Origin: Lentisphaeria bacterium
GTDB taxonomy: Bacteria > Verrucomicrobiota > Lentisphaeria > Victivallales > UBA1829
Reading direction: 5' to 3'
Assembly: GCA_003526375.1 (NCBI GenBank)
Contig: DPDG01000058.1
Span: 1 to 59,252, forward strand
DNA: 59,252 nucleotides
Part shown: in pieces, positions 8,687 through 15,436 of the stretch
How the letters are laid out: each line of letters begins with the position of its first letter
Numbering within the stretch: position 1 is the stretch's first letter
Position numbers and translations under genes: made by a program
The notes under the pieces: generated by a model
Database searches by the model: none
The model's input: the letters and a program-made list of their open reading frames with translations, nothing else
Told to the model about the DNA's origin: nothing

Positions 8687-11599
8687 TTATTGTTCTTCGG
8701 CATTATGCCTGATTTCAAATCTGCGCAGCAGCCCCGAATAGAAGTTTGCATTCGGCGGCAGCCCGAATTCCTGTTTGGTATGTCCGCCGAAGATCGCCGG
8801 CTTGAAATAGAGCGGAACCAGCGGGGAGGCGATCTTGTAACTCCGGCTTTTCCCGTTGACGCGGAATGTCAGTTTCTTCTGATCGAATGCAATCGTGACA
8901 TTTGACCATTCTCCGGGTTTCAATTCAAATCCGGATGCGAAGGAATGCACTTTGAGATCCCTGTCCGCGAATGCCGCATAAAGACGGTCGTATTTCACAT
9001 AAACCGTAACGGAGCCCAGAATCCAGCTGAAATGGCGGAACAGGACATATGGTTTTTCCTGTGCGTCCGGCTTGATCTCGAAATTCAGAGTGAAACTGCC
9101 GCGGGGAAATGCTTCCAGCGGGAAATTGATGTAGGAAATGCCGCTGAACCGGAGCGCCGGTTTTCCTTCTTCATCTTTGGTATAGACCGGGGCATAGGAC
9201 CGGTTTTTCGGCAGGGGCATGGTGTGTGCGGGTTCATCGTAGACGAATCCTCCGCCGAGCTGGGCATCGAAGACGGGGTCGAAACTGTTTTTCAGCAGGG
9301 CGCCGCATTCCGGGCGGACTGCATAACGCAGAGCGGGGATCAGTGCCGAGGGGACGTCGACCGTCACGATTCCGCCGCTTGTTTCGGAATGGATGTTCAG
9401 CTTTTCCGATGCCGGTGGCACCGGCTCGGGAAGCACTGCCTGTCCGCGCCAGATTTTTCCGCTTATTGTAACGGCGCGGAGCTGGAACAGCGGGTATTTG
9501 TGAAGACTTTTTGCCTGAGTATGAAACGATGCCGTGTTTTTCCCGATCTGCGGTGGAATGTCGGGAAGCTCATGACAGATTTCCCAGTCGATGCGGCAGC
9601 TCTGGTAGAGCTGTGCATATTTTTGCAGGTTCAGCAGGTCTTTGATTTTCAGAGTATGCCGTTCGCCGTTGACCGAGCAATGAATTTCGGAGCGGTCCGC
9701 ACTGCGGGGGATTGTCAGGAGCATCTGATTTCTTGCCGCCCAGATGTGGGTATTGCTGTTGACGGTATCGCCGTTCTGCGACCAACTGCCGAAGCTGATA
9801 TTTGCCTGTTCCCACGGGCGGAATTTCCATCCGGGGGCATTGGCAACCTGAATTTGCAGATTTCTCATTCCCGGAGTTCTGGTGGAAATGGTGCCGCAGA
9901 TGACCAGATTTTTCGTCCGGTCAAATTCATTCGACGGGTCAACGGCAAAGATTTCACGTCCGTGATCCGTGACTTCCAGCGATGCGAGCACTTCGCCTGC
10001 ATCGAATGATCCGCTGATTTCATAGGTGTTGCCGCCGAGTCTTTTCACGTTGAATTCCGCTTTCGCCGGTAAGATCAGGTCGCGCAGGGGCTGTCTGGTT
10101 TCTTTATAATTTGTGCAGACTGTGGGGTGAATGCGGAGAGTCTGTAATTGCCTGAATTCCATTTTCTTCCCATTCGGGGGTGTGACTTTCAGAACGGGGC
10201 GGATGACGGTCTGCATGGAGAATTGTTCGGTCGGAATCTGGTAAGTGACGGCGCGGAGTTTGGAACGGTCGAATGTTTCAACCGGAAAACTGCCGATTTC
10301 CTGATTTCCGGCGTCAAGAAGTGTCAGAGCCGCCTGATAGTGCTCCGTGTTTTGCGTATCAGGGACATTGAGCAGTTCGAAGCGGATTGGCTCCCCGGTG
10401 CGGTATGCTTCCCGCGAAGAAAAAATCAGCGGCGGAATCTCCGTGTTGTCGCCCGGATTCGGGCACGGCGGATTGCCTTTCAGGAGGTTGGAATAGTAAC
10501 GGATCAGGCGTTGAAGGGCAAGGGAGTTGCAGAGAGTCGGCTGGAAGCATGTGTTTTCGTTGAATTCGTTCCATTCGAAGAACACGATGAAATCCGGATC
10601 AAGTTTGATCAGACGGTCCAGCTGGAGGCGCAGCCTTGCCGTACCGAACTCGCCGTGTGTGACACCGGACATATGATTGACGTAGGCGTGTCTGACTACG
10701 GAGCCGAAAAGCTTCTCCTTGAACTCTTTTTTCCGCATGGCTTCCTTGATCATCGGGAGCAGGTGCCGGTCGTAGATTCTGAAATCAGGTTCCGTCATAT
10801 AGTTGTTTCTGCGGGTGTCGATTGCAAGGGGAATCTGGACTCCGTCGAACAGGGTCAGGACTTCCGTGAGCCGTCTGCGGTATTTCTCCTGTGTTTCAGG
10901 TGTCCATTTGCCTGTTTTTGTCATCTGAATCCGATCCTGCCAGTCGATCAGGAGTTCTCCGGTGACGGCGAAGGTGTTGCCGAACTCTTTGCGGAGTGCG
11001 TCCAGAAACTTCTTCATGGCTTCCGGTTTGATCTGTCCGGAGTTGTAGGTCGTGACGGGAATGCGTCCGTTGATTTTCGGCGCATAAGGGGATTTCAGGG
11101 CAATATTCAGGATTTTTCTTGCCGTGTCCAGTTGTTTTTCACTGGCGGCGAATGAGCCCGTTTCACCGAATGCGAACTGCGGGAATTCAAGATGTCCCTT
11201 CGCCCGTGCCGGGTCATTTTCCAGAAACCGGTTGACCGTCTGATAGAGTCCGAAGATGGGAAGGGCAAGGCTTCCCGCGCCGTCGAACCCATACTGTTTC
11301 ATGATTGCGATGTCACGGAAATAGGATTCCTGAGTGTTGTATGCGAATTTTCCTGCCGGATAGCGGAGTGCGCGGTTGAAAAACAGCGGACGGTCGATGT
11401 ATGTGCCGAGAAAATTCTGGAACAGCGCATATTTATACTGGACTTCAGGATACATCATGACCTGCGGAGCGGTTTTTCCGCGTTTTTCAAAGGCGAGGTC
11501 CGGCGTATAGTCTTCCCGTGTAAAGGTGACTGCATCGGCGGAGAGCGAACAGAGAAGCAATGCTGTCAGAATGCAGCACATTGATGGAAATTGTTTCAT
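8687..11599 (-). CDS. Large secreted glycosidase-like protein with C-terminal LamG-type domain
   Basis: A 970-residue protein with a signal peptide (MKQFPSMCCILTALLLCSLSADA). The first 400 residues look like a TIM-barrel of the GH71/GH99 type (MKQYGFDGAGSLALP, FDGVQIPLAID, FIVFFEWNEFNENTCF, with adjacent acidic residues). The middle has several beta-sandwich segments. The last 200 residues (LRFSGISYINFPLEAFPRGSFTLNFEIKP, FAIFGG-type ending) match a concanavalin A/LamG fold. It follows the repeat-bearing pseudopilin by 15 bp and precedes the small secreted protein by 17 bp. Polysaccharide hydrolysis is likely, but the substrate and exact family are not assignable by eye. Confidence 0.8.
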   Translation of the reverse strand: MKQFPSMCCILTALLLCSLSADAVTFTREDYTPDLAFEKRGKTAPQVMMYPEVQYKYALFQNFLGTYIDRPLFFNRALRYPAGKFAYNTQESYFRDIAIMKQYGFDGAGSLALPIFGLYQTVNRFLENDPARAKGHLEFPQFAFGETGSFAASEKQLDTARKILNIALKSPYAPKINGRIPVTTYNSGQIKPEAMKKFLDALRKEFGNTFAVTGELLIDWQDRIQMTKTGKWTPETQEKYRRRLTEVLTLFDGVQIPLAIDTRRNNYMTEPDFRIYDRHLLPMIKEAMRKKEFKEKLFGSVVRHAYVNHMSGVTHGEFGTARLRLQLDRLIKLDPDFIVFFEWNEFNENTCFQPTLCNSLALQRLIRYYSNLLKGNPPCPNPGDNTEIPPLIFSSREAYRTGEPIRFELLNVPDTQNTEHYQAALTLLDAGNQEIGSFPVETFDRSKLRAVTYQIPTEQFSMQTVIRPVLKVTPPNGKKMEFRQLQTLRIHPTVCTNYKETRQPLRDLILPAKAEFNVKRLGGNTYEISGSFDAGEVLASLEVTDHGREIFAVDPSNEFDRTKNLVICGTISTRTPGMRNLQIQVANAPGWKFRPWEQANISFGSWSQNGDTVNSNTHIWAARNQMLLTIPRSADRSEIHCSVNGERHTLKIKDLLNLQKYAQLYQSCRIDWEICHELPDIPPQIGKNTASFHTQAKSLHKYPLFQLRAVTISGKIWRGQAVLPEPVPPASEKLNIHSETSGGIVTVDVPSALIPALRYAVRPECGALLKNSFDPVFDAQLGGGFVYDEPAHTMPLPKNRSYAPVYTKDEEGKPALRFSGISYINFPLEAFPRGSFTLNFEIKPDAQEKPYVLFRHFSWILGSVTVYVKYDRLYAAFADRDLKVHSFASGFELKPGEWSNVTIAFDQKKLTFRVNGKSRSYKIASPLVPLYFKPAIFGGHTKQEFGLPPNANFYSGLLRRFEIRHNAEEQ

Positions 11600-11614
11600 G
11601 AGCGGATTCCTTGT

Positions 11615-12994
11615 TTATTTGATGTTGAAGTAAATATTGTCGGTATTCCATGTATTCAGGTTGTCGCTGCCGGCGGCATTTTTCACGCAATATAAGTAAT
11701 AGTCCGGCTTTTTGAACGTGGATGCGTGTCCGTCCGCCCAGCAGATGTTGCCGCTGCTGCGCGAGCGGTGGCGTTTTCCGGGAGAGGCGGTCGGAGCCTG
11801 CTGCGGCGTGATCCAGTGGCATGTCGCCAGCGATCTTATATTATCGGCATCTCCGAGCAGAAGTTTGGCGGACGGATTTCTGATATCGGCATTTCTGACT
11901 GGTGTTCCGGCTGTGCCGAATTTTGAGTTCATTCCATACCCGCTGTACTGATAGAGATAGATGCTTGCCGGATATACGAAACAATTGATCGCGCTGTAAG
12001 GTGTTGCAAACTGTGTATATTTCGTCGTTCCGCTATCGGCGGTATTGATTGCCGCCAATGGGCAGAACAGGATTTTGCTGTTTTTCAGATATCCGTTTTT
12101 ATAAAGATCATACGACCACACTCCGGTGGAGGAATTGCCTGTGGAGGAAATCAGCGGAAATTGATTGTAATCCATCTCATACGCAAAAAGAGATACTCCG
12201 ACCTGTTTGATGTTATTGAGGCATCTTGCGGTATTTGCCTGATCCTTTGCCTTGTTCAGCGCCGGCAGCAGCATTCCCGCGAGAATCGCGATGATCGCAA
12301 TCACGATGAGGAGCTCGATCAAGGTGAAAATTTGTATTTTCACCCTGCGAAGTAAGAATCTCGAACAGAGAACAGGGAAGGAAGAAGTGGAAAAACATTG
12401 GAACAATCGAACAATGGAGCAATTCAACAATGGAAGGAAGAAAGAAGAAGCAGGATCAGGGGACTGGCAACGTCCTGCCCAGCCTTGCTGCCGGACTGAA
12501 ATACCACTTCTACAACATTCTCTCATGAGGAGCTCGATCAGTGTGAAAACTCTTGTTTTCACCCTGCGAAGTAAGAATCTCGAACAGGAAACACGGAAGG
12601 AAGAAGGAGCGGGAAAACATTTGAACAATTGAACATTAAAACAATTCAATAATTGAATGAAGAAAGGAGAAGCGAGGTTGGGCAGGGAGTGATTGCGTTC
12701 TCTTTGGGAGATCGTTCCCGGTTGCGAATTACGGCAGATTTCGACATTGGAAACAAAATCATAACGGGGGACTTGCTCCGCGAGGTCCTGAAAACCATTT
12801 TCATCATGACAGAATTCCGAATTCAGGTTCAGACTTATTCTTTGCGTTATGTTCTTCTTACAAATTTTCCTTATGAAGAACTCAATCAGAGTGAAAATAA
12901 TTGATTTACCGGCTGGAAAACGGGGAAACGACAGGAGAGAAATAATACATTTCAGCATCCGGAACCTGTATTCAGACGTAGCATTCTTTTTCAT
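11615..12994 (-). CDS. H-X9-DG-type pseudopilin with two in-frame leader repeats
   Basis: The C-terminal part is an ordinary pseudopilin: IFTLIELLIVIAIIAILAG, then a globular domain ending in a His-X11-Asp-Gly-His variant of the H-X9-DG motif. Counted from the ATG after AAGG, 459 residues result and the true FTLIELL begins at residue 223. It is preceded by two degenerate copies, FTLIEFF at 34 and FTLIELLMR at 150, separated by 116 and 73 codons of repeat sequence with no stop. An in-frame GTG five codons before the core Phe is an alternative start giving a normal short leader. ATGs 6 and 9 bases upstream of the chosen one are also possible. It heads an operon with the TIM-barrel/LamG gene. 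Confidence 0.8.
   Translation of the reverse strand: MKKNATSEYRFRMLKCIISLLSFPRFPAGKSIIFTLIEFFIRKICKKNITQRISLNLNSEFCHDENGFQDLAEQVPRYDFVSNVEICRNSQPGTISQRERNHSLPNLASPFFIQLLNCFNVQLFKCFPAPSSFRVSCSRFLLRRVKTRVFTLIELLMRECCRSGISVRQQGWAGRCQSPDPASSFFLPLLNCSIVRLFQCFSTSSFPVLCSRFLLRRVKIQIFTLIELLIVIAIIAILAGMLLPALNKAKDQANTARCLNNIKQVGVSLFAYEMDYNQFPLISSTGNSSTGVWSYDLYKNGYLKNSKILFCPLAAINTADSGTTKYTQFATPYSAINCFVYPASIYLYQYSGYGMNSKFGTAGTPVRNADIRNPSAKLLLGDADNIRSLATCHWITPQQAPTASPGKRHRSRSSGNICWADGHASTFKKPDYYLYCVKNAAGSDNLNTWNTDNIYFNIK
12332..12550 (-). repeat. Pseudopilin leader repeat, unit B (219 bp)
   Basis: Coding orientation: begins with a copy of the FTLIELL codons followed by MRECC, then a Gln/Gly/Cys-rich stretch (RQQGWAGRCQS), then SFFLPLLNCSIVRLFQCF, and ends with RFLLRRVKIQ just before the true IFTLIELL. 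The last 97 bp or so are identical to unit A in the neighbouring pseudopilin gene, which lies in the opposite orientation. Length 219 = 3 x 73. Confidence 0.9.
12551..12898 (-). repeat. Pseudopilin leader repeat, unit C (348 bp)
   Basis: The outer unit of the same gene. It begins with codons for IFTLIEFFIRKICKKN, has a unique 150-bp middle, and ends with the FNVQLFKCFPAPSSF-RFLLRRVKT type of right end that is shared with the unit in the pseudopilin gene at 20721. Length 348 = 3 x 116. Its terminal inverted repeat has arms GGGTGAAAAC and GTTTTCACAC, where the innermost pair has changed from T-A to C-G. Confidence 0.85.
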
Positions 12995-13003
12995 TTTCAT
13001 CAT

Positions 13004-13304
13004 CCTTGTGATTCTGAAGTTTCTGTTAAAATAATTTTGCTGCTGACCGGAGTTTTCCTTATTTTCTGACAAATCAATAAGTTTTTCTGTTATTATTATA
13101 TGAATTATAGTTTTAAATACAAGATGCAAACGGTGTATATTCACATGAAAACGTTGAATATTTCTGCTTTTTTTGAAAAAACTCTGCTGACCGGCATGGC
13201 GCATCATCCTGTTTTATGTCGAGTTATTGGCAGGAAGATATTGTGCAGATGAATCAGGAAAACATGAATCTGCCTGTTATCCGAGTTCAATCTGATGGCG
13301 CACA
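13004..13304. other. Intergenic region between AraC gene and pseudopilin
   Basis: This 300-bp stretch is AT-rich and holds the pseudopilin promoter. On the plus strand a 41-codon frame from 13216 to 13341 (starting MSSYWQEDIVQMNQENMN) loosely resembles the start of a GH42 beta-galactosidase, where W-x-D-I-x-x-M and N-V-R recur. It has no evident ribosome binding site and runs into the AraC 3' end, so at best it is a remnant. Confidence 0.4.
13095..13122 (-). promoter_or_regulatory. Promoter of the repeat-bearing pseudopilin operon
   Basis: On the minus strand TTGTAT (13117-13122) and a perfect TATAAT (13095-13100) are separated by 16 bp. The start codon follows about 95 bp downstream, leaving a sizeable untranslated leader. 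Confidence 0.55.
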
Positions 13305-14186
13305 TTACCGGTGGCGCTGTTTTCCCGTTGAAACAACATGATTTCTGTATTTCTGCGGAGTTACATTATAACGTTTTTTGAATTCCCTGGAAAAAATATG
13401 CATATCCGAATAACCGATATCAGCCGCGATTTCTTTGATTTGTTTTCCGGTTTCTTTCAGCAGAGCGCATGCCTTAAGCAGTTTCTGCTGCATCAGATAC
13501 TGTTTCGGGGACATATTATAATATTTGAAAAAAAGCCGGTTCAGTTGATAGGATGAAAAATTGCATTCTCTGGCAACATCGCTGATTTTTATCTTGCGCC
13601 CCGAATTGTAATTCAGTATCTGCACCGCTTTGGACAGTTCGGCAGGCATCATCTTATTCACATGGGAAGCCAGATAAAACAACAGTTCCAGCCCGATTCC
13701 GTTCATGGCGGGGATATTTTGTCTTTTGCCCGACTTGATCAATGGTGAAATCCGGTTGTAAAAAGTCTGGATTGCCATTGGATCAATTCCGGAAATCAGA
13801 AGATTGTCACCGAACAGGGAATAGATCAACGGTGCCGCAAGTGACCCCTTGAGCCCGAACGCGAATTTATCCAGGGAGGCATCCGGGGTTGTCAGGCGAT
13901 TCTCTTCGCCTTCCGGCAGTATCATTGCCATTCCGGGCGTCAGGTTGTGGACGTTGTTGTTCCGGATGATTTGCAGGCAGCCGGAGAAAGGGATCTCAAT
14001 GCTGTTGATTGTCGTATTGGAATGTTTGAAATACCATCCGTTCCGGCAGATCGAGTGCAGCGACCAGCCAAACCAGAGCGGATAACCGCCATCCATTTCG
14101 TAATAATTTTCAGAATGAACCGCAAGCGGGCTTCTGTCTGTTTCAAATTCGGAAAATGAATAGCCGTCATTTCCTTTGATCCGCAT
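13305..14186 (-). CDS. AraC-family transcriptional regulator
   Basis: A 293-residue protein with an N-terminal cupin-like sensor region (FSGCLQIIRNN, NLTPGMAMILPEGEENRL) and a C-terminal double helix-turn-helix (KISDVARECNFSSYQLNRLFFKYYNMSPKQYLMQQ then IKEIAADIGYSDMHIFSREFKKRYNVTPQKYR). The start is the ATG after GGGAGAAAAAAG; a start 33 codons further upstream lacks a ribosome binding site. It lies between two repeat-bearing pseudopilin operons, one behind it in the same direction and one divergent, and probably controls one or both. Confidence 0.92.
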   Translation of the reverse strand: MRIKGNDGYSFSEFETDRSPLAVHSENYYEMDGGYPLWFGWSLHSICRNGWYFKHSNTTINSIEIPFSGCLQIIRNNNVHNLTPGMAMILPEGEENRLTTPDASLDKFAFGLKGSLAAPLIYSLFGDNLLISGIDPMAIQTFYNRISPLIKSGKRQNIPAMNGIGLELLFYLASHVNKMMPAELSKAVQILNYNSGRKIKISDVARECNFSSYQLNRLFFKYYNMSPKQYLMQQKLLKACALLKETGKQIKEIAADIGYSDMHIFSREFKKRYNVTPQKYRNHVVSTGKQRHR

Positions 14187-14306
14187 CTTTTTTCTCCCTG
14201 GCTGAACTCCGGTTATTATAACGCTCTTTTTTCTCAATCCAATCCGATATTGAAAAAATGTTCCTTTTTTTCTTTTTTTTGTCACACCATAGGCTTTGTT
14301 TCCGTA

Positions 14307-14334
14307 TTGTTTTTATTACGGTTTCGAGTATAAT
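14307..14334 (+). promoter_or_regulatory. Promoter of the pseudopilin-DUF4091 operon
   Basis: TTGTTT (14307-14312) and perfect TATAAT (14329-14334) with a 16-bp spacer, 42 bp before the pseudopilin ATG and divergent from the AraC gene. Confidence 0.65.
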
Positions 14335-14376
14335 AATATAGTAATCATTCGTTATATAAATCAGAAAGGAAATAAA

Positions 14377-15396
14377 ATGAAAAGAAAAATGAATCTAGCG
14401 GAAGTATCCAGAGATACCGGCAGCAGGGTATCTGAAGGTTTATCCGTTTTTCCCATGTTTTTTCTTCTTTTTCATACCGGAGAGAAAAGAATTTTCACCC
14501 TGATGAAGCTCCTCATTAGGGAAAGTTGTAAAAGTGGTATTTTATTCCGGCAGCAAGGCAAGGCAGGGCGTTGCCAGTCCCCTGATCTTACTTCTTCTTT
14601 CTTCCTTCCATTGTTGAATTGCTCCATTGTTCGATTGTTCCAATGTTTTTCCACTTCTTCCTTCCCTGTTCTCTGTTCGAGATTCTTACTTCGCAGGGTG
14701 AAAATGAGAATTTTCACCCTTATAGAGCTCCTCATCGTGATTGCAATCATCGCGATTCTCGCGGGAATGCTGCTGCCGGCGCTGAATGCCGCGCGGGAAA
14801 AAGCGCATGGAATCAGCTGTGTCTCCCAGGCGAAACAGATCGCTCTTGCCGGCAACATGTACAGCAATGACTTTCAGGGACGTGTTCCGCTCGGCATGTG
14901 GTCTGACTCATCCGGCAGCACCAATTATTTCCGTCTGCTGCGTGACAACAATTACGTCACAGGCAAAGTCATGGCATGCAAGTCCTCCCTGCGTGACATC
15001 TATCACGACACCAACGCAAGCCGCCCTCCGGTCGGAACTCTGCTGAGCTATCAGGTCAATGCCCTGCTTGCCGGCGGCATTACCCCGTCATGGGCGGTCG
15101 GGACCAAATCCAATAAAAAACGCGACAGCATCAAAGAGCCTTCCCGCACCATTGAATTCCGTGAATCAAACTGGGACAACAGCAAGATGATCCACAAACT
15201 CGACAGTGTGGAAAACATCTGGTATCTCTGTTACGTTAAAGGCGGCAATGAAAGAGGACTGCTGTTCACCACTGCCAGCCGACGGCATTCCAAAGCAGGA
15301 AGCGTCGCCATGGTGGACGGCAGCGCGGCACTGCTGAAACCCCAGCAGTTCATCCCGGAGATGGTGAAAGGCAGAGGCGCCTGTCTCTGGTATTGA
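14377..15396 (+). CDS. H-X9-DG pseudopilin with one in-frame leader repeat
   Basis: Start chosen at the ATG after AGAAAGGAAATAAA. The 339-residue frame has a decoy FTLMKLLIR at residue 40, a 73-codon repeat unit, and the true FTLIELLIVIAIIAILAGMLLPALNAAREKA starting at residue 113. The C-terminal domain ends with RRHSKAGSVAMVDG, an exact H-X9-DG. An internal ATG at 14704 (MRIFTLIELL), with AGGG six bases upstream, would give a normal short-leader pseudopilin; both starts are possible. The DUF4091/GH123-like hydrolase gene follows by 40 bp. Confidence 0.85.
   Translation: MKRKMNLAEVSRDTGSRVSEGLSVFPMFFLLFHTGEKRIFTLMKLLIRESCKSGILFRQQGKAGRCQSPDLTSSFFLPLLNCSIVRLFQCFSTSSFPVLCSRFLLRRVKMRIFTLIELLIVIAIIAILAGMLLPALNAAREKAHGISCVSQAKQIALAGNMYSNDFQGRVPLGMWSDSSGSTNYFRLLRDNNYVTGKVMACKSSLRDIYHDTNASRPPVGTLLSYQVNALLAGGITPSWAVGTKSNKKRDSIKEPSRTIEFRESNWDNSKMIHKLDSVENIWYLCYVKGGNERGLLFTTASRRHSKAGSVAMVDGSAALLKPQQFIPEMVKGRGACLWY
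14491..14709 (+). repeat. Pseudopilin leader repeat, unit A (219 bp)
   Basis: Begins with ATTTTCACCCTGATGAAGCT (decoy FTLMKLL) and ends in AGGGTGAAAAT plus four bases before the true ATTTTCACCCT. The two arms form an 11-bp perfect inverted repeat (14695-14705 and 14710-14720). It closely matches unit B in the opposite orientation on the other side of the AraC gene. Length 3 x 73. Confidence 0.92.
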
Positions 15397-15436
15397 ACAG
15401 GAAACAAGAACCATAAACAGAAGAAAGATCAGCAAA

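Noticed and set aside
12360..12660. AT-rich short repeats (AATTGTTC, AATGTTC variants) that might suggest a CRISPR array or a replication iteron array
   Set aside because: The repeats are irregular, lack unique spacers of constant length and are part of the larger leader element found in other pseudopilin genes.
13216..13341. 41-codon frame resembling the N-terminus of a GH42 beta-galactosidase
   Set aside because: The likeness is only a few residues, there is no ribosome site and the frame overlaps the AraC end; kept only as a note in the intergenic entry.
14491..14709. The leader element as an insertion sequence or MITE
   Set aside because: The only inverted repeat sits at one end across the junction, no second terminal repeat or duplicated neutral target was found, and there is no transposase; the site duplication consists of coding sequence for FTLIELL.
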